Source of the DNA: Mesorhizobium sp. M9A.F.Ca.ET.002.03.1.2
GTDB taxonomy: Bacteria; Pseudomonadota; Alphaproteobacteria; Rhizobiales; Rhizobiaceae
Direction of reading: 5' to 3'
Length of the DNA stretch: 64,000 nucleotides
NCBI RefSeq assembly: GCF_003952365.1
Contig: NZ_CP034443.1
Span: forward strand, 5,015,001 to 5,079,000
A model generated the notes under the pieces. That model was not told the origin of the DNA. It saw only the letters and a list, made by a program, of their open reading frames with translations, and ran no database searches. Shown here piece after piece: positions 18,331 to 27,742 of the stretch. Position 1 is the first letter of the stretch; the number at the start of each line of letters is the position of its first letter. Both the position numbers and the translations under genes were made by a program.

Positions 18331-19029
18331 TCAGGACGCTGCCAGCGTCGAGACGTCGAGCTTGAGGCCCGGGCCCATCGTCGAGGTGACCGACACCTTC
18401 TTGACGTAGTTGCCCTTGGCGCCAGCCGGTTTCGCCTTGTTCACCGCATCAGCGAAGGCGCGGACGTTCTCTTCCAGCGCCTTGACGTCGAACGAAATCT
18501 TGCCGACGCCGCCATGAACGATGCCGGCCTTCTCGACGCGAAACTCGACGGCGCCGCCCTTCGACGCCTTGACGGCGGCGGCAACGTCGGTGGTGACGGT
18601 GCCGACTTTCGGGTTCGGCATCATGCCGCGCGGGCCGAGCACCTTGCCCAGACGGCCGACCAGCGGCATCATGTCCGGCGTGGCGATGCAGCGATCGAAG
18701 TCGATCGTGCCCTTCTGGACGATTTCGACCAGATCCTCGGCGCCAACGATATCGGCGCCGGCCGCCTTGGCTTCGTCGGCCTTGTCGCCACGCGCGAAAA
18801 CGGCGACGCGGACGGTACGGCCGGTGCCGTTCGGCAGATTGACCACGCCACGGACCATCTGGTCGGCATGGCGCGGGTCGACACCCAGGTTCATCGCGAC
18901 TTCAACGGTCTCGTCGAACTTCACCGAGGACCGATCCTTGAGCAGCTTCAGCGCATCACCCAAGGCATAGGCCTTGTTGGGATCGATGCCTTCGCGGGTC
19001 TTCGATACACGCTTTGCAATCTTTGCCAT
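18331..19029 (-). CDS. rplA: 50S ribosomal protein L1
   Basis: L1 forms the mobile L1 stalk that helps release E-site tRNA; in many bacteria it also represses rplKA translation. The 232-residue product begins [16 protein letters not shown] and contains the family signature around [21 protein letters not shown]. It starts 4 bases after rplK, so the two are co-translated. Confidence 0.98.
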   Translation of the reverse strand: MAKIAKRVSKTREGIDPNKAYALGDALKLLKDRSSVKFDETVEVAMNLGVDPRHADQMVRGVVNLPNGTGRTVRVAVFARGDKADEAKAAGADIVGAEDLVEIVQKGTIDFDRCIATPDMMPLVGRLGKVLGPRGMMPNPKVGTVTTDVAAAVKASKGGAVEFRVEKAGIVHGGVGKISFDVKALEENVRAFADAVNKAKPAGAKGNYVKKVSVTSTMGPGLKLDVSTLAAS

Positions 19030-19033
19030 GATC

Positions 19034-19462
19034 TCAGCCCACCACTTCCAGACCCATCGAGCGGGCGGAGCCCTCGACCATGCGCATGGCCCCCTCGATA
19101 TCGTTTGCGTTCAGATCCTTCATCTTCTGCTCGGCGATGGCGCGCACCTTGTCGCGGCCGATCGTGCCGGCCCTGACCTTGCCCGGCTCCTTCGAGCCCG
19201 ACTTCAGGTTCGCGGCCTTCTTCAGGAAGTAGCTCACCGGCGGCGTCTTCATGACGAAGGTGAACGACTTGTCCTGGTAGTAGGTGATCACGACCGGGAT
19301 CGGGGACCCCTTTTCCATTTCCTGGGTCTGCGCGTTGAACGCCTTGCAGAACTCCATGATGTTGATGCCGCGCTGACCAAGCGCCGGTCCGATCGGGGGC
19401 GACGGCGTAGCCGAGCCCGCGGAAACCTGGAGCTTGAGCTGGCCTGCAATTTTCTTAGCCAT
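19034..19462 (-). CDS. rplK: 50S ribosomal protein L11
   Basis: L11 forms the GTPase-associated centre with 23S rRNA and is needed for RelA activation. The 142-residue protein has the N-terminal proline-rich segment [20 protein letters not shown] (start of the thiostrepton site) and a normal C-terminal RNA-binding domain. It lies 172 bases after nusG and 4 bases before rplA. Confidence 0.98.
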   Translation of the reverse strand: MAKKIAGQLKLQVSAGSATPSPPIGPALGQRGINIMEFCKAFNAQTQEMEKGSPIPVVITYYQDKSFTFVMKTPPVSYFLKKAANLKSGSKEPGKVRAGTIGRDKVRAIAEQKMKDLNANDIEGAMRMVEGSARSMGLEVVG

Positions 19463-19634
19463 CTCTTCCTGCCTTTATCTCATGCCGGCCCCACTATCGG
19501 GGAAACACCGGCGGTTGCAGTCTGGTGGTGCGGTTCCCGCGGCCGGCTAAAGCCGCATTCGCCTCCCACCGTTTTGGCCGCGCGATTTCCACGCCGCCTC
19601 CCCTCACCGCCGAATGGGCGACAAGGATTCCGGA

Positions 19635-20162
19635 TCAGCCCTTTTCGACCTGTCCGAATTCAAGATCGACCGGCACGGCGCGCCCGAAGATCGAAACTTC
19701 CACCTTGAGCCGCGCCCGCTCCTCGTCCACTTCCTGGACGAAGCCGTTGAACGACGCGAACGGACCGTCCGAGACGCGGATCGCCTCGCCGATCTCGAAA
19801 GTGACCGACGGCTTCGGCCGCTCGACGCCTTCCTGCACCTGGTTCAGGATACGCTGGGCCTCGGCCTCGGTGATCGGCACCGGCTTCGAGTCACCCAGGA
19901 AGCCGGTGACCTTCGGCGTATTCTTCACGAGCGAGAACACCGCGTCGGTCAGGTTGGCTTTCAGGAGCACGTAACCCGGGAAGAACTTGCGCTCGGCATC
20001 GACCTTGCGGCCGCGGCGTATCTCGACGACCTTCTCGGTCGGCACCACGATCTGCTCGATTTCAGCGGACAGGCCTTTCTGCTTGGCCTTGTGCTCAATA
20101 TCCTCGGCGACCTTTTTTTCAAAGTTCGAATAGGCGTGGACGATGTACCACCGCGCAGTCAT
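19635..20162 (-). CDS. nusG: Transcription termination/antitermination protein NusG
   Basis: NusG binds RNA polymerase through its N-terminal NGN domain and Rho or S10 through its C-terminal KOW domain. The 175-residue product starts MTARWYIVHAYSNFEKKVAED and has the NGN sequence RKFFPGYVLLKANLTD and a KOW motif (IRVSDGPFASFNGFVQEVDEE). It follows secE by 27 bases, the usual pairing. Confidence 0.98.
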   Translation of the reverse strand: MTARWYIVHAYSNFEKKVAEDIEHKAKQKGLSAEIEQIVVPTEKVVEIRRGRKVDAERKFFPGYVLLKANLTDAVFSLVKNTPKVTGFLGDSKPVPITEAEAQRILNQVQEGVERPKPSVTFEIGEAIRVSDGPFASFNGFVQEVDEERARLKVEVSIFGRAVPVDLEFGQVEKG

Positions 20163-20189
20163 ATCAAGACTTCTCCGTAATCGCCGGAC

Positions 20190-20393
20190 TTAGCGTCCAA
20201 TGCCCAGAATCTGCTCGACCCCAAGGCCCATGAGCTGATCGGCGGTAAAGAAAAAGATCATCGCGATCACAGCGAACGCCAGGACCATCACCGTCGAGAT
20301 CATCGTTTCGCGCCGGGAGGGCCAAGTCACCTTGGCGGTCTCCGAGCGAACCTGCTGGAGAAAGACGAAAGGATTTGTGGTTTTCGAAGCCAT
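20190..20393 (-). CDS. secE: Preprotein translocase subunit SecE
   Basis: SecE clamps SecY in the inner-membrane translocon. The 67-residue single-spanning form has the amphipathic segment VRSETAKVTWPSRRET, the family signature, followed by one membrane helix (MISTVMVLAFAVIAMIFFFTADQL). The start at 20393 (MASKTTNP) is chosen over an upstream in-frame ATG because it gives the usual rhizobial length. It lies downstream of tRNA-Trp and upstream of nusG. Confidence 0.96.
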   Translation of the reverse strand: MASKTTNPFVFLQQVRSETAKVTWPSRRETMISTVMVLAFAVIAMIFFFTADQLMGLGVEQILGIGR

Positions 20394-20765
20394 GTGCCGC
20401 TCTGTCTTCAAGACCCGTTGACCGGATCTCCTGGATGATCCCGCTGGCCGGGACGTGCCGCCTGAGCCTTTGGCCGCGCCGAATCAGCGCAATCATTTCG
20501 CCCATGCAAATCGGACGCGTAAAGCCGGCTTCCCAGCTCCACGCGTCGCGTGTCTGTTTCCTCTACATAAAACCGATTCTTGATCCACGCAAGTGGCAAG
20601 TGTCCGCTTTATGACCAAACGCCGCCTCGGAACCATCCAGTCGTCCCGTCCCGGCTATGGAGGCCTTATGCCTCAACTCAGCCTATATGGCAAGTCACCA
20701 GCCGATTTCAAAGGCCGGCGCGTGGGGAACCAGGCTTTTTCGAGAAAATTGCCATTTCGAAAAAA

Positions 20766-20841
<76 letters not shown>

Positions 20842-20910
20842 ACGCGCGTTTCGGCGCAGGCGCTTCCTAAAAGCTTCCGGGCGCGCTGTAAAGAGTGGCG
20901 TGCCGCGCTT

Positions 20911-21459
20911 TCACATCCTTTGCCAGAAATCCGGATAGGTGGTGACCAGCCCTTGCTCATCAACCTCGATTTCCCGGCGAAAGCCGCTGACAAGCGACTC
21001 GTATAGATAGCGCCTTCCCTCTTCGAGGCATGTATAGCGCTGGGGACTTTTGACGATGCTGAGCTCTGGAAGCTCGATGAAGGCGGCGGCGATCTCTACG
21101 CTTTCACCGCGCTTGAGATGTAGCCGCCGGATCGGCAGCGTGTTGGTAAACGGCGTAACGTTGAGATCGGGATCGAGCGCTCCCGCCAGCTCGGCGGCCG
21201 GCACGCCGTCCCTCGACCAGTTGCCCAAGCCGTCCGCGGCAAGCATGACCGTAGCGCCGCCGACGAGATTGACCTCGACCTCCCTCGTGCGCCAGTCAGG
21301 GCCGCAGGCAATGCGGTAGTGCACGGCGAAGGGCTCGGTATCGGCCGAGATGACCACGGCATCGGCTAGTATGCCGTCCGCACCTTGCCTCAGAACGAGA
21401 TGTTCGATGCCGGGCCCTTCCCATTGCTGCCAGCGAATGATGCTGCTCCCTTCCAACAT
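20911..21459 (-). CDS. Putative glycolipid-binding family protein (PF06475-like)
   Basis: A 182-residue soluble protein with IRWQQWEGPGIEHLVL near the N-terminus and the later segments VHYRIACGPDWRTREVEV, LNVTPFTNTLPIRRL and QRYTCLEEGRRYLYESL. These are the hallmarks of a family named putative glycolipid-binding, whose fold resembles LolA/LppX lipid carriers; its true ligand is unknown. The ATG at 21459 is chosen because it follows the globin stop (21462) by two bases and matches the family start; a longer frame would overlap the globin gene. The two genes are probably co-transcribed. Confidence 0.8.
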   Translation of the reverse strand: MLEGSSIIRWQQWEGPGIEHLVLRQGADGILADAVVISADTEPFAVHYRIACGPDWRTREVEVNLVGGATVMLAADGLGNWSRDGVPAAELAGALDPDLNVTPFTNTLPIRRLHLKRGESVEIAAAFIELPELSIVKSPQRYTCLEEGRRYLYESLVSGFRREIEVDEQGLVTTYPDFWQRM

Positions 21460-21461
21460 GG

Positions 21462-21947
21462 TCACGACTTCCCGGCCGGTGGCCTGTACGGCCCGCCGGG
21501 CACGCCCCACCCCCAGGCCGGCATCGGTTCCGTCTCCGGGTCGCAGGTCTCGCCGAGGCTGGAATTCATCTTGGCCAGCCGCGATCCCCATTCGACATAG
21601 GCAGTGAAAGCCGAACGGAATTCCGGATCGTCCGGCAGCCCGGTCTCATCGGCGGCATCGACGAGAAGGTTGATCCAGCGACGGCGCTGTTCCTCGGTCA
21701 GATGCTTGCCGAGATGATGCATCACCATCTCGCGGTGGCCGCCGTGGCTTTCACTGTAGGTCTTCGGCCCGCCAAAGACCTCACCGATGAAGGCCGCGAC
21801 ATGGGCAGGATGATCCGGCGACATGTTTTTGAACACCGGGCCGACGACCGGGTCCAACGCCACTTTGTCGTAAAAAGTCTGCGTAAGGCGGTTCAGCGCC
21901 TCGGTGCCGCCGGCCCATTCGAACAATGTCGGAATATCCTGGTTCAT
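21462..21947 (-). CDS. Group II truncated hemoglobin
   Basis: A small haem protein of the truncated-globin type, thought to handle oxygen, nitric oxide or peroxide chemistry. The 161-residue product has LFEWAGGTEALNRLTQTFYDKV at the N-terminus, the AFIGEVFGGPKTYSE segment, and HREMVMHHLGKHLTEEQRRRW, which should carry the proximal haem histidine (His77 or His78). Tyr and Trp positions fit group II. A proline-rich tail of about 30 residues extends beyond the globin fold. It is coupled to the downstream glycolipid-binding-like gene. Confidence 0.88.
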   Translation of the reverse strand: MNQDIPTLFEWAGGTEALNRLTQTFYDKVALDPVVGPVFKNMSPDHPAHVAAFIGEVFGGPKTYSESHGGHREMVMHHLGKHLTEEQRRRWINLLVDAADETGLPDDPEFRSAFTAYVEWGSRLAKMNSSLGETCDPETEPMPAWGWGVPGGPYRPPAGKS

Positions 21948-22057
21948 CGCGATCCCCGGCTGGCTGGACTGTCAATTGCCTCGGACGATAGCGGAACTAT
22001 CGAACATTGCTCAACCTGCCTCGATGGCCAGTTTGGGCCGGCTGCGGTGCCTGCACC

Positions 22058-23746
22058 TTACAGCTTGACGGGCGCGTCGGTTTGAGCTTCTGACGTCGAC
22101 ATCACGCGGCAATTCTCCGGCATCGGCTCCGATTTGCAGATGGTCGGACCGGTAAATTCATCGACCGATTCAAGCCCGGTCGTCAGCCCGACTTTCAGCA
22201 TCATGGCGGGCTCGAGCTGCCGATGGCGCGCGCCCGGCACCGACCGCATCGCCGCCAGCAGACCGGGTCCGATCGCCATGTCCCTGAGATAGGATTTGAC
22301 CTGTTGCTCCAGCCCCATCGAATGCACGGTCACCTGCGCACGAGGACCGACAAGGCGCCTGACGCCGCCGGCGAGCATGATCGGACAGGCTGCGCCACAC
22401 TCGCCGCTCGCATCGATCGTGAGCCCGACATAGACGCCTTCTTCGGCGGTGCAATCCGCCTTGTCCGGCTCGCATCCAATGAAGTCCGTCCGTGCAACGG
22501 CCACGTCGAGCTTGCGTTCTCTAATCAACCTTCCAGTGGCCAGAGCGCCGAGCACGTCACCTCCCGGCGAGTTGACCACCACGGGCAGGCGCCGATCGCC
22601 GATCGTGTCAAGCAACTGGCGCAGCCGCCCCGGCGTTTGAGCGCTGATGGTGCCTTCCGCGGAGATCCATTCGGGACAATTGGGATCGCAGAGGAAACTT
22701 CTGCCTCGAACCAGAACGAAGCGCATATCTGCGACGTCGCTCCGCCGCACGGCTTCGGGTTCGCCCGGCGCGGCGGGAGCGGGCCTGGCGTACGCCATCA
22801 CGTCGCCGGCCGGCTTCGTGGCTTTATCCGCCGGCGGCGGTATCTCCCTGCAGTTCGCGGCCACCGGATCGGTTTTGCACAGGCTTGCCGCGGTCAGCAG
22901 GTCGACAGCATCCAGGCTGGTGACGAGCTTCGCCTGCAGCATGTCGTAAGGAGCCAGTTGCTGGATACTGCTGGCCGGCGTGTTCTTCATTGTCTCGAGC
23001 ACGTCGCGGCCGACGCCCATTTCCTTCAGATAGGCCGCCAGTCTTTTCTCCGTCGCCTTGCTCATCTCGTAGGTCTTGTAGCTGCCGGCGTTCTTGCGGC
23101 TGACGATCTTCTTGCTGAGGACCTTCTTCTTGCCTCTCACCACGCGATACGTGGTCCGGTACTGCAATCTCGTCCGGATATAGGTCGTGGTGATCTGATG
23201 GACGCCGAGATAGGCCCATTGCCCGACCACACGCCTGATGCCGCCGGCAAACATCAGCGGGCAAGCGGAATTGCAGATGGCGCCGCCAGCATAGGGACTG
23301 CCGAAATAACGGGCGCCCTTGCCGTCGTTTTCCTTGCAGTTCTTCACGTCGGGCAGGCAGCCGACGAACTGGGTCTTGCCGACCGCGATGTCGAGCTTGT
23401 TCTTGCGGATCAGACGGCCCAGCGCCAGCGCCGCATCGACGTTGCCGCCGGGAGAATCCACGACAAGCGGCAGTTTTCGGCCGCCGAGAGCCTTGAGGGC
23501 GCGCTTGAAAAGGGCCGGCGTGCCGGCTTCTAGCGAGCCTTCAGCCGATATCCATTCCGGGCAGGTCGGTTCGCAACCGGGCGCGCTGCTGCGGACGATG
23601 ACAAACCGCATCGTCGGGCCAAGATCCGGCGCGGATTTTTTTGCATTCGCCGCGAAGGCAACGTGTCCCATGACAAGGAACGACGCCAGGCCGATCAGCC
23701 CGAGCGACCACCATGTCTGGCCATTCAAACGGTGCCACGGAACCAT
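22058..23746 (-). CDS. Exported protein with two tandem ClpP-like domains (COG3904 type)
   Basis: A 562-residue protein with a signal peptide (cleavage probably near AFA/ANA, residue 32), so periplasmic. It holds two homologous halves, about residues 46-290 and 341-550, each starting with MRFV-V-R, then a cysteine-rich CPEWISAEG, a VDSPGG/VNSPGG motif and a RLIR-KLD-AV block, as in the ClpP/crotonase-like family COG3904. In the first half the nucleophile elbow reads CNSAC (Ser160) followed by His183; in the second the aligned sequence is CGAAC (Ala452) with His475 kept, so the second half is probably catalytically dead. Many cysteines suggest disulfides. The halves differ by a lysine-rich insert at about residues 187-230. 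Substrate unknown. It lies between the globin gene and the intact tuf. Confidence 0.75.
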   Translation of the reverse strand: MVPWHRLNGQTWWSLGLIGLASFLVMGHVAFAANAKKSAPDLGPTMRFVIVRSSAPGCEPTCPEWISAEGSLEAGTPALFKRALKALGGRKLPLVVDSPGGNVDAALALGRLIRKNKLDIAVGKTQFVGCLPDVKNCKENDGKGARYFGSPYAGGAICNSACPLMFAGGIRRVVGQWAYLGVHQITTTYIRTRLQYRTTYRVVRGKKKVLSKKIVSRKNAGSYKTYEMSKATEKRLAAYLKEMGVGRDVLETMKNTPASSIQQLAPYDMLQAKLVTSLDAVDLLTAASLCKTDPVAANCREIPPPADKATKPAGDVMAYARPAPAAPGEPEAVRRSDVADMRFVLVRGRSFLCDPNCPEWISAEGTISAQTPGRLRQLLDTIGDRRLPVVVNSPGGDVLGALATGRLIRERKLDVAVARTDFIGCEPDKADCTAEEGVYVGLTIDASGECGAACPIMLAGGVRRLVGPRAQVTVHSMGLEQQVKSYLRDMAIGPGLLAAMRSVPGARHRQLEPAMMLKVGLTTGLESVDEFTGPTICKSEPMPENCRVMSTSEAQTDAPVKL

Positions 23747-23852
23747 TCGAGCAAGCCCCCGCTATGCAACTTTATACTAGTCGAGGTTTGGACGCTTGCA
23801 ACAGAGTTTTGCGACGACGCCGCGGGCGCACGTCGGCTGCACCTAAAAATGC

Positions 23853-23881
23853 AAAAAGGGCAGCCCGAGGACTGCCCTTTT
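23853..23881 (-). terminator. Rho-independent terminator after the intact tuf gene
   Basis: On the minus strand AAAGGGCAG and CTGCCCTTT pair across an 8-base loop and are followed by TTGC and further A/T bases. It lies 34 bases past the tuf stop, separating tuf from the ClpP-like gene. Confidence 0.8.
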
Positions 23882-23914
23882 GTACTCGATCTAACCGGCA
23901 AATGCCGGTGTCGA

Positions 23915-25090
23915 TTACTCTTTGATGGTGACGACGATGCCGGCACCGACGGTGCGGCCGCCTTCACGGATGGCGAAGCGCAGCTTCTCTTCCATGGCGA
24001 TCGGCACGATCAGCTCGACATCGACCGTGATGTTGTCGCCAGGCATCACCATCTCGGTGCCTTCCGGCAGCGACACGATGCCGGTCACGTCGGTCGTGCG
24101 GAAATAGAACTGCGGACGGTAGTTGGTGAAGAACGGCGTGTGACGGCCACCCTCATCCTTGGTCAGGATGTAGGCTTCAGCCACGAACTTCTTGTGCGGC
24201 TTGACCGTGCCCGGCTTGGCCAGAACCTGGCCGCGCTCGACACCTTCGCGGTCGACACCGCGCAAGAGCGCGCCGATGTTGTCGCCGGCCTGGCCCTGGT
24301 CGAGCAGCTTGCGGAACATCTCGACGCCCGTGCAGGTCGTCTTGGTCGTCGGACGGATGCCGACGATCTCAAGCTCCTCGCCAACCTTGACCACGCCGCG
24401 CTCGACGCGACCGGTCACAACCGTGCCGCGGCCAGAGATCGAGAACACGTCCTCGATCGGCATCAGGAACGGCTTGTCCAGCGGACGAACCGGCGTCGGG
24501 ATGTAGGCGTCGACCTGCGCCATCAGTTCGCGGATCGCGTCCTCGCCGATCGTCTTGTCCGAATCCTCCAAAGCCGCAAGCGCCGAACCCTTGACGATCG
24601 GAATGTCGTCGCCGGGGAACTCGTTCTTGGTCAAAAGCTCGCGCACCTCGAGCTCGACCAGCTCCAGAAGCTCGGCGTCGTCGACCTGGTCGACCTTGTT
24701 CAAAAACACCACGATCGACGGCACGCCGACCTGACGGGCCAAGAGGATGTGCTCGCGCGTCTGCGGCATCGGGCCGTCGGCCGCCGATACAACCAGGATC
24801 GCCCCGTCCATCTGCGCGGCACCGGTGATCATGTTCTTCACATAGTCGGCGTGCCCGGGGCAGTCGACATGCGCGTAGTGGCGGTTCTCCGTCTCGTATT
24901 CGACATGCGCCGTCGAAATCGTGATGCCGCGAGCCTTCTCCTCAGGCGCCGCATCAATCTGGTCGTAGCGCTTGTATTCGCCAAAATACTTCGTGATCGC
25001 CGCCGTCAGCGACGTCTTGCCATGATCAACGTGGCCAATCGTGCCGATGTTCACATGAGGCTTTGTACGCTCGAATTTACCTTTTGCCAT
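23915..25090 (-). CDS. tuf: Elongation factor Tu (intact copy)
   Basis: Full-length EF-Tu of 391 residues, with G motifs [13 protein letters not shown] and NKVD in the first 140 residues, the switch I segment EKARGITI, and complete domains II and III ending in [13 protein letters not shown]. It is identical in protein sequence to what the copy at 1940-3111 would encode without its deletion. The upstream sequences of the two copies diverge right at the start codon, so this copy has its own promoter in 25091-25398 and a terminator downstream. If the other copy is really broken, this is the only EF-Tu source seen here. Confidence 0.98.
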   Translation of the reverse strand: MAKGKFERTKPHVNIGTIGHVDHGKTSLTAAITKYFGEYKRYDQIDAAPEEKARGITISTAHVEYETENRHYAHVDCPGHADYVKNMITGAAQMDGAILVVSAADGPMPQTREHILLARQVGVPSIVVFLNKVDQVDDAELLELVELEVRELLTKNEFPGDDIPIVKGSALAALEDSDKTIGEDAIRELMAQVDAYIPTPVRPLDKPFLMPIEDVFSISGRGTVVTGRVERGVVKVGEELEIVGIRPTTKTTCTGVEMFRKLLDQGQAGDNIGALLRGVDREGVERGQVLAKPGTVKPHKKFVAEAYILTKDEGGRHTPFFTNYRPQFYFRTTDVTGIVSLPEGTEMVMPGDNITVDVELIVPIAMEEKLRFAIREGGRTVGAGIVVTIKE

Positions 25091-25398
25091 AGTCTCTTTC
25101 CTTGGACGGCCGGGACCTTCAGTTCAGTCGAATGCGGGGCGATTAGCGACTACAGCCGAAAAACACAAGTGCCTTGTGGCCGAGCGCACGCTCACCCAGT
25201 CTGAACCCGTAATCCGGTTTTCGGGGATGTGGCGCGGATATAGGAACGCGTAGGAAGAAATGGAATGGGCGAAGATAGGTTCCGCTGAGATCGGCATTCA
25301 GCGGATGGATATCGCCCGCTTCCGCCTGTCTGCCTTGCCGGATTTACAGTCGGATCTGGCCCATTGCCGGTGTGGCGCCGCTCTGATCTCCTGACCGG
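25091..25398. other. Intergenic region between tuf and the EamA gene
   Basis: About 310 bases between divergent genes. It should hold the strong tuf promoter (minus). A GAGCG-T-GCGCTC dyad lies near 25176-25190. I see no gene here and could not place -35/-10 boxes with confidence. Confidence 0.45.
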
Positions 25399-26279
25399 AT
25401 GCATTTCATCCCGATCGCCATCCGCGGCCCGCTGTTCATGATCCTCTCGACCGATGTCGTCAACGACACGATGAGAAGCTCGCGACGGTGGGATTGCCAC
25501 CCTATGAGGTGCTGCTTCTGCGCGGGACGGCGGCAACGCTGTGGGGCATCCCGCTGCTGTTTTCGCTGGGCTACGCCAGGCAGATCCCGCTGATCCTCGA
25601 CAGGAGAGTGTTACAGAGAAACCTGCTCGAGCTGGCGGCAATCCTTTGCTACGTGGTGGCGCTCGCCAATATGCAGATTGCCGATTCGACCGCCCTTGGG
25701 CAGATCACTCCCCTGCTCGTGCTGGTCGGCTCCTCCGTCATCTTCCGCGAGCGGATTGGCGGGCTGCGCATGGCGCTGATCGGGCTCGGCTTCATCGGAG
25801 CGGTGATGGTGGCGCAGCCGACCATGCAGGGAATCTCGATCTACGCCTTGCTGGCGCTCGGCAACGCGGCATTCGCCGCCGCGCGCGATCTGGCCGGGCG
25901 GCGGGTCGCCGCCAATGTGCCTGGAATGATCGTCGCAATTTCCGCGGTGGTGGTGGTACTGGTCGGCTCAGGCGTCGCACATCTGATGTCCGAGCGCTGG
26001 GTGATGCCCGAGACGCATCATTTGCTGCTGATGGCCGGGGCCGGATTGTTCCTGATCTTCGGCCACTTTTTTATCTTCATGGCCTATCGCGTCGGGCCGA
26101 CCGGCGTCGTGGCGCCGTTCTACTACTGCTTCACCGTCTGGGCGGTCATTTCGGGTCTGGTGGTGTTCCAGGAATTCCCGAACGCGCTGGCGATCGGCGG
26201 CATCCTGCTGGTGGTCGCCAGCGGGCTGACCATCGTGTCGCTCGATGAGCGCAGGCGCCGGCTGACCGTGGTGGCCTAG
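25399..26279 (+). pseudogene. EamA/DMT family transporter, single-base frameshift near the start
   Basis: An inner-membrane drug/metabolite-type permease with ten predicted helices. The first 25 codons (MHFIPIAIRGPLFMILSTDV, then VNDTM) and the rest (KLATVGLPPYEVLLLRGTAATLWG onward) lie in different frames. One base is missing around 25471-25477; restoring it gives a 293-residue protein with the usual start for this family. The two EamA repeats are intact after the break, ending in LDERRRRLTVVA. The break may be a real null mutation or a sequence error; an alternative start in the second frame at 25488 would lose most of the first helix. Substrate unknown. Confidence 0.75.
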
Positions 26280-26322
26280 ACCTGGAAACTGCCCTAGGAA
26301 CGGTCGGCTGATGGAGAAACTC

Positions 26323-26796
26323 ATGGCAAGCCAAGAAAATGTAAGCAACCAGAACGTAAGCAACCAGAATGCCAGCAACCGCATGCTTGCCGGAAGATGC
26401 CTGTGCGGCGCCGTGCAATACGCGGTGGCCGATGAGTTCATCTACGCCGCCAACTGCCACTGCTCGAACTGCCGGCGCACCACCGGTTCAGCCTTCAAGC
26501 CGTTTGCCGGCATCCAGCGCGAGAGACTGAACCTGACCAAAGGCGAGGACAACCTCCTGATTTTTGGCGAAGAGGCTGGCCATGACACACACTGCAAGAC
26601 CTGCGGCTCATTGCTCTATTCGGTCGTCCGCGACGGCGCCTTCGTGCACGTCGCCATGGGAACCCTCGTCGACGAGCCGACCATCCGTCCGACGCAGCAC
26701 ATCTTTGTCGGCTCCAAGGCGAAGTGGTTCACAATCACCGATGACCTACCCCAATATGAAGAGCATGTGGTGATCACCCGAGGTGCTGACGGATAA
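26323..26796 (+). CDS. GFA (CENP-V/glutathione-dependent formaldehyde-activating) family protein
   Basis: A 157-residue zinc-binding protein. CLCGAVQY and CHCSNCRRTTGS in the first half and CKTCGSLLYS in the second supply the cysteines of the two zinc sites of the GFA fold. Related proteins add glutathione to formaldehyde, but most members have unknown substrates. The ATG at 26323 is chosen because GGAGA lies 7 bases upstream; an ATG at 26311 would add 4 residues. An NVSNQ pentapeptide repeat sits before the domain. A second GFA-type gene lies at 51579-51947. Confidence 0.85.
   Translation: MASQENVSNQNVSNQNASNRMLAGRCLCGAVQYAVADEFIYAANCHCSNCRRTTGSAFKPFAGIQRERLNLTKGEDNLLIFGEEAGHDTHCKTCGSLLYSVVRDGAFVHVAMGTLVDEPTIRPTQHIFVGSKAKWFTITDDLPQYEEHVVITRGADG
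26341..26381 (+). repeat. 15-bp in-frame tandem repeat in GFA gene
   Basis: The unit GTAAGCAACCAGAA(C/T) occurs twice (26341-26355, 26356-26370) followed by a partial third copy. It encodes repeated VSNQN in a likely disordered N-terminal tail, so copy number could change without a frameshift. Confidence 0.75.
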
Positions 26797-26813
26797 CCGG
26801 CACCGAACGGCAG

Positions 26814-27629
26814 CTAAAAAATTATCCTCGGCTCAACAAGCGAGCGTTTGGACATGAAGTGGAAGAGATTGCGCGGCGTTCGGGGATAGACTATCCGGCC
26901 ATCGCGCAAGGCTGCCGGATCGCCGAAAACATGCAGCGTTGAGGGATCCGCGGCATCGCCTTCAGGAATGCCTCCCCATTTTTGCGGATCGTAGTGGTCG
27001 ACGAGAAAACCATAGTCGTAGCGGCAAAACCGCATCGCCTTGGCCAACGCCGCCGATGACAGATCCGAAGGGCTGATTTTCCTGCCGCCGACCTGCAGCC
27101 GGGGCAGGTCGAATGGCCGTCCGCCCGCGGAGGACAAAAACGCCTCCACTTTGTCCATCTGCTCGAATTTGAAGACATGTTCGAAGAGGAACAGGCTGCA
27201 CCCGGTAAAATAGCGCGGCGACGCCACGTGGAACTGGATCTCCCACGAACATGCGCAGTATTTCTCGATGTTGAAAATGAAGGTATCGAAATCCGGGTCG
27301 ACCGGAATGCCGAGCCTTTCAAGCTTCTCCTTGTCCACGTCCGGCCTGCTCAGAACCCGAGTGTCGGAGATTCTGCTGGAATAGGCGGAGAGAAGCCGCT
27401 CCAGAGGATCGCGGACGATCGTGAACCGACCCTTGTGTCCGTCATACGTGGGAAAGAAAGGATCGACGTAGTTTGTCGCCAAATGCCCGTGAACGTCATT
27501 GTCGGGGTCGAACCCGGAGAGCGAGCCTTCCTTTCCGTCGAGCGCTAGGAGCGCATATTTGACGCTGCTGCTGCCGCTCTTGGGAATGGGATAATAGGTG
27601 ATTGCGAGCTGTTTTATTTCAATCGCCAT
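26814..27629 (-). CDS. Sulfotransferase family 2-like protein
   Basis: A 271-residue protein with YYPIPKSGSSSVK near residues 12-24, matching the PAPS 5'-phosphosulfate loop, and FTIVRDPLERLLSAYSSR near residue 70, matching the 3'-phosphate motif. Such enzymes transfer sulfate from PAPS to carbohydrates or other acceptors. No signal peptide or membrane helix is seen, so it is probably cytoplasmic or a surface polysaccharide modifier at the membrane. Base composition is lower in GC, by eye, than in the neighbours, and no polysaccharide genes lie nearby, which suggests an acquired single gene. Acceptor unknown. Confidence 0.75.
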   Translation of the reverse strand: MAIEIKQLAITYYPIPKSGSSSVKYALLALDGKEGSLSGFDPDNDVHGHLATNYVDPFFPTYDGHKGRFTIVRDPLERLLSAYSSRISDTRVLSRPDVDKEKLERLGIPVDPDFDTFIFNIEKYCACSWEIQFHVASPRYFTGCSLFLFEHVFKFEQMDKVEAFLSSAGGRPFDLPRLQVGGRKISPSDLSSAALAKAMRFCRYDYGFLVDHYDPQKWGGIPEGDAADPSTLHVFGDPAALRDGRIVYPRTPRNLFHFMSKRSLVEPRIIF

Positions 27630-27742
27630 TGCCGACCTGCGCCATGTTAGAAACGCTCAACCAAGTTATCGTTTCGTTTTCGCATTCTCTGTCAAAGAAA
27701 TTATAGTGATTGCGTTCGCTATATTTGTTGCGGGGACTTTCT

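Noticed and set aside
23915-25090. The intact tuf being an assembly duplicate of the first copy
   Set aside because: The copies differ at about nine silent positions and have unrelated flanks, and two tuf genes are normal in this group.
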